Positions 7,305-15,423 of a DNA stretch of 23,535 bases are shown here, piece by piece. Numbering within the stretch: position 1 is the stretch's first letter; each line of letters opens with the position of its first letter. The translations under genes and the position numbers were made by a program. This stretch comes from an uncultured Fretibacterium sp. (GTDB lineage: Bacteria; Synergistota; Synergistia; Synergistales; Aminobacteriaceae), in the NCBI GenBank assembly GCA_937892105.1, contig CALAUZ010000220.1, positions 1 through 23,535 on the forward strand, written 5' to 3'. The notes below the pieces were generated by a model. The model did no database searches, had not been told where the DNA came from, and was given only the letters and a program-made list of their open reading frames with translations.

Positions 7305-7532
7305 CTATGTTTCATTTTCTGTCTCCTCATTTTTTTTCTTTGGAAACATCAGCTCTTGTTCTGTGATCCCAAATATCTTTGCTACGTCTGCCATGCGCTT
7401 GAGCTTGGGCGACATTACTCCAGTCTCCCATTTTGACACAGTAGCAGGGGTAATTCCTAGTGCAAGAGCAAATCTAAGCTGCGTCATACCCAGCTGTTCA
7501 CGTCTTCGTCTAATTTCTTCTTTCAAAGCCAT
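7305..7532 (-). CDS. XRE-family transcriptional regulator
   Basis: A 75-residue protein made almost entirely of one lambda-Cro/XRE helix-turn-helix domain: IRRRREQLGMTQLRFALALGIT (about 7-28) with the recognition helix in PATVSKWETGVMSPKLKRMADVAKIFGI, then a short acidic-lysine tail. No sensor domain is present. It lies between the replication gene and its own operator-like promoter and is transcribed towards the replication gene, so control of replication or of element transfer is the simplest reading. Start is the ATG preceded by AGGTGAAAGAGTAA. Confidence 0.85.
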   Translation of the reverse strand: MALKEEIRRRREQLGMTQLRFALALGITPATVSKWETGVMSPKLKRMADVAKIFGITEQELMFPKKKNEETENET

Positions 7533-7574
7533 TTACTCTTTCACCTGCCGTTAATAATTTTCTCTTTGCGGTAT

Positions 7575-7603
7575 ATTATACTAACTTTTTAGAATTACTA
7601 AAG
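7575..7603 (-). promoter_or_regulatory. Promoter and operator of the first XRE gene
   Basis: On the minus strand CTTTAG (7598-7603), a 17-base spacer and a perfect TATAAT (7575-7580) form a promoter with a weak -35. The perfect inverted repeat TTTAG-N5-CTAAA (7588-7602) covers the -35 and part of the spacer, as expected for autorepression by the XRE protein. Confidence 0.55.
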
Positions 7604-7611
7604 TCCCCTAC

Positions 7612-7669
7612 AAAAAAAACTCCACAGAAATTTTTTCTCCGCAGGATTTTCGCCCCTACTTCTCTGTGG
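7612..7669 (-). terminator. Terminator of the second XRE gene
   Basis: In minus-strand RNA CCACAGA (7663-7669) pairs with TCTGTGG (7622-7628) across a 34-base loop, extendable by two A-U pairs past a bulge, and is followed by AG and eight T (7612-7619). The upstream arm lies in the last codons of the XRE gene. The large loop makes its strength uncertain. Confidence 0.45.
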
Positions 7670-7880
7670 CAGGCTTATTGCCCACTAATTCATCAAGGCC
7701 GACTTCAAACAATGATGACAGCGCAAGAAGTGTCGTGAATTTCGGCGTTCCGCGTCCTGTCTCCCATTTGCAGATTGTCCTGTTACTTAGCCCTAATTTA
7801 TCTGCCACAAACTGCTGACTCCAGTTCCGTTTCTTCCGCAGAGTAACCAAACGAATTGGGAACTCATGACTAATTTCCAT
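7656..7880 (-). CDS. XRE-family transcriptional regulator
   Basis: About 74 residues forming a single XRE helix-turn-helix domain: FPIRLVTLRKKRNWSQQFVADKLGLSNRTICKWETGRGTPKFTTLLALSSLFEVGLDELVG, then a short tail. The start used is the ATG of MEISHEFP; an upstream start at 7946 would add a hydrophobic, non-conserved stretch with no good ribosome binding site. It is separated from the first XRE gene by a terminator and promoter, so the two are probably independent units. It is the last gene of the element backbone before the RiPP operon ends at 8017, and its target is unknown. Confidence 0.75.
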   Translation of the reverse strand: MEISHEFPIRLVTLRKKRNWSQQFVADKLGLSNRTICKWETGRGTPKFTTLLALSSLFEVGLDELVGNKPATEK

Positions 7881-7921
7881 CACTATCACTATTTTCTCTA
7901 CGTCCGCCTGACAAAATATAT

Positions 7922-7931
7922 CGAACGTTCG
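7922..7931. promoter_or_regulatory. Perfect 10-base palindrome upstream of the second XRE gene
   Basis: CGAACGTTCG is a perfect palindrome 41 bases before the ATG of the second XRE gene and is followed on the minus strand by a TATATT -10-like hexamer. It resembles half of a LexA-type box but lacks the four-base centre. Autoregulatory operator is a guess. Confidence 0.3.
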
Positions 7932-8016
7932 CAAAAGCAAAATCACAGCCTAGTCTTTCAATCAGGTGCTGGACAGAGATGGCAACTACGGTCATGACAA
8001 TAAAACTTCTCCTTCA

Positions 8017-8424
8017 TTAAAAATCTTTCCTGATGGTCAATATATTCTTCCCGTCTTCATACTCGTAAGATACGTTGTCCATGTTCTTCTTCACGAGATA
8101 TATACCAAGCCCGCCTATTTCCCTTTTCTCCGCAGACAACGTAACATCTGGATCAGGCTTTCGCAATGGATCGTAAGGCATTCCTGAATCCTTGAACGTT
8201 ATTACGACTGACAAAGGATTTTCCTTAATCTCAACTTTGACCTCAACAGTGCCGGTTTCGGGGTTATAGGCATAATGCGCTATATTCACAAAAAGTTCTT
8301 CTACTGCTAAATCTATCTGGCTCTGTACTTTCGCAGGGCAGTTAAGCGTTCCAAGCTGCTCATCTACGAACGTCATAACCTGCTCAAGATTTTTCACGTC
8401 CGCTCCAATCGTAAGCTCTTTCAC
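8017..8424 (-). CDS. RsbW/SpoIIAB-type HATPase (anti-sigma factor kinase)
   Basis: A 135-residue stand-alone GHKL ATPase domain. The N box is EELFVNIAHYAY (48-59), the G1 box is FKDSGMPYDPL (about 77-87) and the G2 box is GGLGIYLVKK (about 103-112). In RsbW-type partner switches such a protein phosphorylates a STAS antagonist and sequesters a regulator, classically a sigma factor. The STAS partner is the gene immediately upstream (16-base gap). No sigma factor or PP2C phosphatase is present in the window, so the regulated target is unknown. It is the last gene of the twelve-gene run. Confidence 0.85.
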   Translation of the reverse strand: MKELTIGADVKNLEQVMTFVDEQLGTLNCPAKVQSQIDLAVEELFVNIAHYAYNPETGTVEVKVEIKENPLSVVITFKDSGMPYDPLRKPDPDVTLSAEKREIGGLGIYLVKKNMDNVSYEYEDGKNILTIRKDF

Positions 8425-8440
8425 TTTATGCCCCCGCTCA

Positions 8441-8737
8441 CTATTCTATATTCAGAATTTCGTCAAATCCTGTTACTTCAAATATTTCTACAATATCAGA
8501 ATTTGCATTCTTCACTGCCATTTTACCCTGCTTATTCATAACCTTCTGCGCCTTCAGCAAAACACGAAGTCCTGCTGACGAAATATAAGCGAGCTTTGTC
8601 ATATCAAATACAAGCTCCTTTATGTCCTTGATACTTCCCCTCAATTCAGCTTCAAGCTCTGGAGCTGTCGTTGTATCAAGTCTGCCGTCAAGTGCTATGG
8701 TGAGTTCTGTTCCATTAGTTTGTTTGCTGATTAACAT
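8441..8737 (-). CDS. STAS-domain anti-sigma factor antagonist (RsbV/SpoIIAA type)
   Basis: 98 residues forming one STAS domain: LTIALDGRLDTTTAPELEAELRG, then LVFDMTKLAYISSAGLRVLLKAQKVM with the conserved DxxxLxYISSAGLR loop whose serine is the phosphorylation site in this family. The start at 8737 is set by GGAGGGTAAA directly before ATG; a longer frame back to 8818 would run into the upstream ATPase gene. With the downstream HATPase it forms a partner-switching pair. Finding this pair at the end of a RiPP export operon suggests it senses or gates expression or export. Confidence 0.88.
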   Translation of the reverse strand: MLISKQTNGTELTIALDGRLDTTTAPELEAELRGSIKDIKELVFDMTKLAYISSAGLRVLLKAQKVMNKQGKMAVKNANSDIVEIFEVTGFDEILNIE

Positions 8738-8759
8738 TTTACCCTCCGTTGAAATTTGG

Positions 8760-9485
8760 CTAAATAGTGCCGGGCTTAATCTCATTTTCCCCTGATGAAT
8801 CCTTCGGAGCTTCCTCATCTGCTACGAGCTTTCCATCACGAAAACGCAACACCCTTTGACTCCATGTCGCTATGTCCGGCTCATGCGTTACAAGAATTAT
8901 TGTCGTGCCCTCCTCATGAAGTGCCGTAAATATCTGCATAATCTCAACCGTCGTCTTAGTGTCAAGTGCTCCTGTCGGTTCATCAGCCATCAGTATAGGA
9001 GCTTTCCCGACAATAGCGCGGGCTATGGCTACTCTCTGCTGCTGGCCTCCACTCATCTGCACAGGACGGTTATGTATCCTGTCGCCAAGTCCTACGCTCT
9101 CCAGTGCTTCTTTAGCCATCTTACGTCTGACTGACGACGGGACTCCTCTATACATTAAGGGCATTTCAACATTTTCGAGAGCATCAGCCTTCTGTAAAAG
9201 GTTATAGCCCTGAAACACAAAGCCTATTTTCTGGTTGCGTATGTCCGCAAGTGCCGCCCTGCTCTGACCCTTGACGCTAATACCATCAAGAATATATTTC
9301 CCTGAAGTTAGAACGTCGAGACAGCCCAGAATATTCATCATTGTGGACTTACCAGAACCTGAAGGCCCCATTATGCACACAAATTCACCCTTGTTGATTG
9401 TGCACGTTACATCATCAAGTGCGCGAAGCTCTATATCTCCTGTCTTGTAAATCTTTACAAGATTCTCAACTTCAATGATCGCCAT
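8760..9485 (-). CDS. MacB-type ABC transporter ATPase subunit (LolD/MacB group)
   Basis: Cytoplasmic ATPase of a MacB-like exporter. Walker A GPSGSGKST at 40-48, Q-loop Q92, signature MSGGQQQR at 144-151, Walker B ILMADEP at 164-170 and the switch histidine in LVTHEPD. At 241 residues it is a free-standing ATPase; in E. coli MacB the same domain is fused to the permease. The matching permease is encoded three genes upstream in the same run, with MacA and TolC between. It starts 12 bases after the MacA stop and ends 22 bases before the STAS start. Its role would be to power movement of periplasmic substrate through the MacA-TolC channel. Confidence 0.92.
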   Translation of the reverse strand: MAIIEVENLVKIYKTGDIELRALDDVTCTINKGEFVCIMGPSGSGKSTMMNILGCLDVLTSGKYILDGISVKGQSRAALADIRNQKIGFVFQGYNLLQKADALENVEMPLMYRGVPSSVRRKMAKEALESVGLGDRIHNRPVQMSGGQQQRVAIARAIVGKAPILMADEPTGALDTKTTVEIMQIFTALHEEGTTIILVTHEPDIATWSQRVLRFRDGKLVADEEAPKDSSGENEIKPGTI

Positions 9486-9497
9486 AACCTGCTCCTG

Positions 9498-10667
9498 TCA
9501 TCTCACAGCCTGAGCATTGATGATGAGCTTCTCACCCTCAGAAAGACCACCTTTAACTAAATGAGTCCAGCGGTTATCGGAAATTCCAGTTACTATGTCT
9601 ACGGCTCTGTCTAGTTTTCCGTTCCGTTCCACCCACACAGTGGCTTCGTTGAGTCCCTTCTGTCCTTCAAGGAGTACAGTATCAAATGATATTGTGCTCA
9701 ATAATTCTTCTGAGGGAGTAAATCTCAATGAGGCTGTCGGCAAACGAAGTACATCATCGTAGTGCTCGGTCTCAATCGAAACATTGGCAGTCATTCCGGG
9801 CATTAACTTCTGCTCCTGATTATTGACGTTGATTATAACTGTGTATGTTACTACGCTGTCCGTCGTCTCAGGGGCTATTCGTACCTGAACAACTCGCCCC
9901 TCAAAATTCTCTTCAGGGAATGCGTCAATCCTGAACGTAACTTTCTGGCCTGCCTTAATGTGTCCTATATCTGCCTCATCAACCTTCGTCTTGATTTGCA
10001 TCTGCGTAAGGTCTTTGGCTATCTTGAACAGCGTAGGGGTTTGATAGCCAGCCGCTACTGTCTGTCCTGCGTCTACCTGCCTGTCTATAACCACTCCTGT
10101 TATTGGCGAAGTTATGCGCGTGTAGTTGAGGTCTGTCCTCTTGCGTTCAAGCTGAGTCCTTGCCTGTTCAACCCGTGAAAGTGCCTCCTCTAGTGATGCC
10201 TGTTTCATCTCGACATCAGCTTCTGTAGTATCAACTTCGCTTGGAGCTATAAATTTCTTGCGTAATAACTCCCTGTTGCGAGTTAATTTCTTCTGGGCAT
10301 CTTTCAGTGCGGCTCTGGCACTCTTAACGGAGGCTAGAGCCACCCCAAGACTCGTTTCTGCTTCTCTGAGTTCCAGTCTGGCAACTGAAGGGTCTATCAG
10401 TGCTATTAGCTGTCCGGCCTTAACTTCGGAATTGAAATCAGCATATATCTCTTCAATTCGCCCTGATACCTGCGTTCCTACTTCAACAACATCAACCGCG
10501 CTTAGTTCTCCCGTCGCTGTTACTGTCGAAGTTATATCTCCGCGTGTAACTTCTGCCGTCGTGAATGAATAGTGAACTGACTGATCACGAGTTACATATT
10601 TCCAGATACCGAAACCCGCCCCGAAGATTAACAACAATATAAAAAGCCTCTTTATTCCTGCAATCAT
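9498..10667 (-). CDS. macA: MacA-type periplasmic adaptor (HlyD/RND-MFP family)
   Basis: A 389-residue membrane fusion protein: N-terminal membrane anchor at about 7-24, then lipoyl-like half GTQVSGRIEEIYADFNSEVKAGQLIALIDP (67-96), a coiled-coil hairpin from about 97 to 190 rich in Glu/Ala/Arg, the second lipoyl half ITSPITGVVIDRQVDAGQTV, and beta-barrel and membrane-proximal domains. This is the layout of MacA, which bridges MacB in the inner membrane and TolC in the outer membrane and contacts substrate in the periplasm. The gene is 2 bases after tolC and 12 before the ATPase. Compared with the short HlyD-like protein earlier in the operon, this one has the complete architecture needed to reach TolC. 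Confidence 0.92.
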   Translation of the reverse strand: MIAGIKRLFILLLIFGAGFGIWKYVTRDQSVHYSFTTAEVTRGDITSTVTATGELSAVDVVEVGTQVSGRIEEIYADFNSEVKAGQLIALIDPSVARLELREAETSLGVALASVKSARAALKDAQKKLTRNRELLRKKFIAPSEVDTTEADVEMKQASLEEALSRVEQARTQLERKRTDLNYTRITSPITGVVIDRQVDAGQTVAAGYQTPTLFKIAKDLTQMQIKTKVDEADIGHIKAGQKVTFRIDAFPEENFEGRVVQVRIAPETTDSVVTYTVIINVNNQEQKLMPGMTANVSIETEHYDDVLRLPTASLRFTPSEELLSTISFDTVLLEGQKGLNEATVWVERNGKLDRAVDIVTGISDNRWTHLVKGGLSEGEKLIINAQAVR

Positions 10668-10669
10668 CT

Positions 10670-11971
10670 TTACATATTCCCTTCAATGTTAAGTTCAGGA
10701 GGCAAATGCCCCATAGCTTCATCAAGTTCTGTCCTCGCGGCCTGAGCATCATAGAGTGCCTGATACAGTGCGTAACGTGAACTCGCCAGCGTCGATACCG
10801 CATCACTTACTTCAAGCGGACTGCCTATACCCACTTCATAACGTCCACGTGCAAGCGCAAGATTATCTTCAGCATACTTCACACTGATTTCTGAGGACTT
10901 CACCCTGTCTATTGCGTTCATGAGTGATAATGCCGCAGTCCTCAAATCACGCGCTATAGTCTGCCGCAAACTTTCTTCTTCGGCTTTTTCCTGTTCAAGC
11001 ATTGCACGGGCTGACTCTATCTTAGCCTTTGTCAGTCCCCCATCTACAAGCGGAACGTTTACGTTGATATTGACGTTATAGTTATTCGTTGATGGTGTGC
11101 CTTCTCGCTTTGATAAATCACTGCCTATTGACCCCGTAATCGTAGGAGAACTATCACGAGCCGCAACCTTAATCTCAAGTTCACGCCTCCTGATTGCGCT
11201 TATCATTCTGCGGTAATCAGAACGGTCAGCCATTGCAATACTAATAAGCTGTTCAATCTCTCCGGCTGGCTGGGGCAGAAACATATCAGTAAAGATCACA
11301 AGGTTAAACGTGTCATAATCAGTAACTCCCATTGCTACTTTCAGGGCTTCCTGAGACACTAAAATATCATTCTCAGCCTTCAGCAATGATACCCTCGCAC
11401 TGGCGAAATCAGCTTCAGCCTTCGTTACCTCGACAAGTGAGCTGTTACCAACTTCGTAAATACCCCGCGCAGTCTTCAGATGTTCCTCAAGATTGGAAAG
11501 TTTCTCACGTTCAACATCGCGATTCAAAATCTTTAACACTAAATCGTAGTAGGCTTTTTTCGCGGCGGCGGCTACTGTTATTTGTGTTCCGCGCTCACTC
11601 TCTATGGCTGAACGAACATCCTCAGCACCTATTTCACGGTTGAGCCTGTTAATTCCAGTATCATAAAGAGTTTTTGTAGCGTTTACGCCTAAACTGCCGT
11701 CATGATACCTATCGTCCCAGTAATCATAAGTGCCGTTGTAGTTCGTCCTGCCTGTCAGCGTAACTTTCCAGCGATTAGCCGTCTTCGTTTGTTCAAGCTG
11801 TGCAGATGAGGCTCGGACTGCTCCCTTAGATTTTTTCAAGGAAGGATGATTTTCAAGCGCAATTTTAAGACAGGCTTCAAGCGAAAGACCCGAAACTTTA
11901 TCCGAACTCTCCAGCGCAAAAGATGATGAGCCGTAAAACACTATCAGCAAGCATATAATGATTTTCTTCAT
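10670..11971 (-). CDS. tolC: TolC-like outer membrane efflux channel
   Basis: 433 residues with an N-terminal signal peptide (KKIIICLLIVFYGSSSFA, cleavage near residue 19) and two outer-membrane-efflux-protein repeats. Repeat one starts LSLEACLKIALENHPSLKKSKG; each has long amphipathic helices with Ala, Glu and Leu, and the ARGIYEVGNSSLVEVTKAEADFASAR and ALARGRYEVGIGSPLEVSDAVSTLASSR blocks are the recurring G-x(S/T)-xLEV helical signatures. It provides the outer-membrane exit and trans-periplasmic tunnel. Presence of this gene indicates a diderm host. It sits 2 bases from both the permease and macA genes. Confidence 0.93.
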   Translation of the reverse strand: MKKIIICLLIVFYGSSSFALESSDKVSGLSLEACLKIALENHPSLKKSKGAVRASSAQLEQTKTANRWKVTLTGRTNYNGTYDYWDDRYHDGSLGVNATKTLYDTGINRLNREIGAEDVRSAIESERGTQITVAAAAKKAYYDLVLKILNRDVEREKLSNLEEHLKTARGIYEVGNSSLVEVTKAEADFASARVSLLKAENDILVSQEALKVAMGVTDYDTFNLVIFTDMFLPQPAGEIEQLISIAMADRSDYRRMISAIRRRELEIKVAARDSSPTITGSIGSDLSKREGTPSTNNYNVNINVNVPLVDGGLTKAKIESARAMLEQEKAEEESLRQTIARDLRTAALSLMNAIDRVKSSEISVKYAEDNLALARGRYEVGIGSPLEVSDAVSTLASSRYALYQALYDAQAARTELDEAMGHLPPELNIEGNM

Positions 11972-11973
11972 CG

Positions 11974-13194
11974 TTAATCCGCCCTCAACGCTACAATAGG
12001 GTCAAGATTTGAAGCCTTCCACGCAGGCCAGAATCCGAAAAATATTCCAACCCCTGCCGAGAACCCTACAGCTATAAACACAGAGTCCATAGAAACCATT
12101 GCACCGAAAGGCAGAAACGCAGAAGCAACACCTGAAATTCCCCAGCCCATCATTATTCCGACCGCTCCACCCAGAAGCGACAACACTACTGCTTCCGTCA
12201 AGAACTGCATACGAACATTTGAAGGACGCGCTCCTATTGCCATTCTTATACCGATTTCGCGGGTACGTTCACTCACTGACACTAGCATGATGTTCATGAT
12301 GCCTATCCCGCCGACTACAAGCGATATTGATGCTATTGCACCAAGCAGAAGGCTCATCGTTTTAGCCATATTCGCCGCACTCTCAAGATTTTGAGTAAGA
12401 TCACGCACCTCAAAATCATCGCCGACTCCTTTAGCTATGCGATGTCTCTGCCGTAATATTGCCTTCGTTTCAGATGTGGCAGTATCGAGCAACTCTCTGG
12501 TCTTTGCCTGTACGTTAATGCGGTTCACTGTGTCTACACGTGTCCCGAAACGAGAAAGCCGCCTTTGAGCTGTAGTGATTGGCACGAGTATAAAGTCGTC
12601 CTGATCTTGGCCGAATGAATTTGCGCCTTTGGATTTCATTACTCCTACTACCCTGAAGGGAATATTGCGGATTCGTATCGTACTGTTTACTGGGTTTGTA
12701 TAACCGAAAAGCTCTTTAGCTACAGTATGACCTATCACGCAGACTTTCGCGCCGCTCCTAACATCAGCAATCGAGAAACATGCGCCTTTAGCTACTTCCC
12801 ACGTTCTTACTGGGAGTATATCGGGAGTACCGCCGGTTATGCTCGTATTCCAGTTGTTATTTCTGTACACAACTTGAGCTGTGCTGCTTACTTCTGGAGC
12901 TGTACGCAAAACAGCAAAACCTTCTGACGCTATAGCATCAGAATCTGCAAGCGTAAGATTTGCTCCGCTTCCTGCCGCGCTTCTTGCACCTGTAGTATTA
13001 GGCGGTGCTGGAACAACTATAATAAGATTCGCTCCGAAACCTTCAATAAGTCCCTGCATTTGATTAGATGCACCATTGCCTATAGCTACCATCGTGATAA
13101 CTGCCCCTACGCCGATAATTATTCCCAGCATCGTAAGGATTGAACGTACTCGGTTGCTCAATAATGAACGTAAAGCTGTCCTGAAAATCTCCAT
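11974..13194 (-). CDS. MacB-type ABC transporter permease
   Basis: 406-residue permease of the MacB/FtsX class without ATPase domain. TM1 is near 15-40 (VRSILTMLGIIIGVGAVITMVAIG) with the preceding LRSLLSNR motif, then a large periplasmic domain of about 240 residues, then three TM segments from about 280 on (SLLLGAIASISLVVGGIGIMNIMLV, AVVLSLLGGAVGIMMGWGISG and a final one near 375). The VSERTREIGIRMAIGA motif after TM2 is the standard coupling-helix region of MacB proteins. MacB-type systems act on periplasmic rather than cytoplasmic substrates. It lies 3 bases after the second exporter gene, which argues for working on peptides that the exporter has released into the periplasm. Confidence 0.92.
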   Translation of the reverse strand: MEIFRTALRSLLSNRVRSILTMLGIIIGVGAVITMVAIGNGASNQMQGLIEGFGANLIIVVPAPPNTTGARSAAGSGANLTLADSDAIASEGFAVLRTAPEVSSTAQVVYRNNNWNTSITGGTPDILPVRTWEVAKGACFSIADVRSGAKVCVIGHTVAKELFGYTNPVNSTIRIRNIPFRVVGVMKSKGANSFGQDQDDFILVPITTAQRRLSRFGTRVDTVNRINVQAKTRELLDTATSETKAILRQRHRIAKGVGDDFEVRDLTQNLESAANMAKTMSLLLGAIASISLVVGGIGIMNIMLVSVSERTREIGIRMAIGARPSNVRMQFLTEAVVLSLLGGAVGIMMGWGISGVASAFLPFGAMVSMDSVFIAVGFSAGVGIFFGFWPAWKASNLDPIVALRAD

Positions 13195-13197
13195 GAT

Positions 13198-15399
13198 TTA
13201 GGAAATCACCTCGCCTAACTTCTGACGTTCAACGAGAGATGCAAACAGACCTTTCCTGTCTATAAGCTCCTGATAATTTCCTTCTTCTGCGATATGCCCG
13301 CTGTCAAGGACAAGAATCCTGCCGCAGTTTCTAACCGTTGAAAGCCTGTGCGCAATAACTATTCTTGTGCACCTGAGCTTATCCAGAGAATCAGAGACTA
13401 TTTTTTGCGTAATGTTATCAAGCGCACTCGTTGCTTCATCGAACAATAATATTTTCGGCTTTGAGGCTATAGCTCGCGCAATAATTATCCTCTGACGCTG
13501 ACCGCCGGAGATCGTTCCTGCACCCTCAGAAATCATTGTCTGCATTTTCATCGGCATTTTGCGTATATCGTCTGCAATTCCCGCCATCTCTGCCGCTTTC
13601 CACGCCGCTTTTTCAGTGAGCTGGGGAGCTGAAATTGTGATGTTCGAGTAAATGCTTCCGGGAAATAGTCCGCTGTTCTGCATTACACAGCCTATATTAC
13701 TTCGCAGATACCGCAAATCCAAAGTCTTGATGTCGCTTCCGTCATAGTAAATCACTCCGTTTTCAGGGCGTTCAAACCCAAGCAGAAGCCTCATCAATGT
13801 ACTTTTCCCGCAACCACTCTTGCCGACTATTGCGATATATTCTCCTGGACGTATCTTGAGCGAAAGTTTATCCAGAATTAACGGTGTCTTTTCGCTGTAT
13901 CTGAAGCTGACATTATTCAGTTCTATGCCGCCTCTTACCTTTGATAATATTCTTCCGTGCGAAATTTCCGGCTCTGATTCAAGTATGGGCTTTATCATGT
14001 CAATCATCGGGCTTATCGAAGCTATCGACAATGTTACCCCGCAGAATGCGATAAACGCTCCTGACAGAAGGCCGTAAGATGCCATGAATGCCATATAGTC
14101 CTCCGGGGTTACTTGGGCATTGAAAGCTCTGACATACAACACGAAAGTCCCGATTAGACTAATCGCAGGCTGTATAACTGGCGTGAGTTTCAAGAATAAC
14201 GGCGGATCGTAAATAAGTTTTGCTTCATGCTTGTAGTGTTCGGCCCATTTAGCAAAAGCTCTGCGTTCTGCCCCTGCAAGTTTGATTTTCTGAATGCCCG
14301 TTATGAATGCGTACAGCAAACCATACTCTTGCGCCTGCAGTCTAAGTCTCTGATTCATAATCCGCGAATGACCGCAAATCAGAAGCACCGAAGACACAAA
14401 AAGCGCGGTCATTATCCAGAGGGCAGGCATCACAAGGACAGGAGTGAATATAAATATTTGACGCAGGTAAATCAGGCTGATGAAAGCTGTAAGTCCTGCG
14501 GAAAAAATCACGTTCACCATAGAACCGCAAAGCCTGTTTACTCCTGATGCTCTCTCTGAGAGTTCGCCCGATGAAAATTTCTTGAAGAACGTTGCAGGAA
14601 GTGTGAGAATCCTCATCATAACCGCTGCATTTACCGATACATTAGCCTTGACCTCAATTCGGGCAAGTACTAGTGTTCGCGCTATTCGTAAAAGCGTTGC
14701 AGAAAGTCCCGAAAAGATTATGAACACAAATATTGCACCAAGTCTTGATATATCGCCGGAATAAATGACCTCTGAATATATTATCTGGGTCAGATATGGC
14801 GTTACCATCGAGAACAACGTTATGAAAAGCGTTATCAGGGCAACATATACAACATCAGAAACCGAGAGGCTACGGGCTACATAACTCACTAGGTCTTTAA
14901 CTCCAAGTTTACGTGCGGGCATAGGAGTATAGAAGCAGATACCATCAGCATCAAGATTATTCTGTGTAGAGGAACTTACACGAACTCGCCGGCCTGTAAC
15001 GTAATCTTTGTAGACGTAGCCATTTTTGGACGGCATCAATGCAATATAGCGGCCTTCTTTTGTCATGCCAAGATAGACACCTGCAGCATCTTTATACCAG
15101 CCCTCTTTAAGCTGTACATTGCGGCGCATAATTCCAAACTGCCCGAAAATGTCTTCCAGTCTCTCCGAAAGCGTCTCATCTTCCCGGACTGCCTGCTTCT
15201 TCAGGAAGTCTTCAGGAATGTTATAGTAGCGCGCAATCTCTTCAATAGCACTGCTGGCGTTAGCTATCTCATTTTCACGGACTTCATCATAAATTCTGCG
15301 GCCTGATATTGCCTCAGAAATATCGTTAAAAGCATTCGAGAAAGAATCTTCATCAGACTGTATTCTTGCTCTCAGCTGTTCATCAAACCAACCTGACAT
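13198..15399 (-). CDS. NHLM-type bacteriocin ABC exporter, ATP-binding/permease protein
   Basis: 733-residue half-transporter matching the NHLM bacteriocin-system ATP-binding family (TIGR03797-like). Residues 1-165 are a soluble N-terminal domain that holds an EGWYKDAAGVYLG/KNGYVYKDYVTGRRV segment instead of a peptidase with catalytic Cys/His. Six TM helices span about 180-460. The ATPase has Walker A GKSGCGKST (526-534), signature SGGQRQR (631-637) and Walker B LLFDEATSAL (651-660). In characterised NHLM-type clusters this protein is encoded beside a peptidase-containing ABC protein, as here (24 bases upstream), and the two may form a heterodimer. Substrate is most likely the modified precursor peptide. 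Confidence 0.88.
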   Translation of the reverse strand: MSGWFDEQLRARIQSDEDSFSNAFNDISEAISGRRIYDEVRENEIANASSAIEEIARYYNIPEDFLKKQAVREDETLSERLEDIFGQFGIMRRNVQLKEGWYKDAAGVYLGMTKEGRYIALMPSKNGYVYKDYVTGRRVRVSSSTQNNLDADGICFYTPMPARKLGVKDLVSYVARSLSVSDVVYVALITLFITLFSMVTPYLTQIIYSEVIYSGDISRLGAIFVFIIFSGLSATLLRIARTLVLARIEVKANVSVNAAVMMRILTLPATFFKKFSSGELSERASGVNRLCGSMVNVIFSAGLTAFISLIYLRQIFIFTPVLVMPALWIMTALFVSSVLLICGHSRIMNQRLRLQAQEYGLLYAFITGIQKIKLAGAERRAFAKWAEHYKHEAKLIYDPPLFLKLTPVIQPAISLIGTFVLYVRAFNAQVTPEDYMAFMASYGLLSGAFIAFCGVTLSIASISPMIDMIKPILESEPEISHGRILSKVRGGIELNNVSFRYSEKTPLILDKLSLKIRPGEYIAIVGKSGCGKSTLMRLLLGFERPENGVIYYDGSDIKTLDLRYLRSNIGCVMQNSGLFPGSIYSNITISAPQLTEKAAWKAAEMAGIADDIRKMPMKMQTMISEGAGTISGGQRQRIIIARAIASKPKILLFDEATSALDNITQKIVSDSLDKLRCTRIVIAHRLSTVRNCGRILVLDSGHIAEEGNYQELIDRKGLFASLVERQKLGEVIS

Positions 15400-15423
15400 T
15401 TTTACCTCGCCTTCTCTCCTGCC

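Noticed and set aside
7922..7931. LexA/SOS box
   Set aside because: CGAACGTTCG lacks the central four bases of the GAAC-N4-GTTC box.
13198..15399. Second active C39 peptidase in the downstream exporter
   Set aside because: The N-terminal 165 residues have no Q...C-G-A-A motif or matching His/Asp, so it is the peptidase-less NHLM partner.
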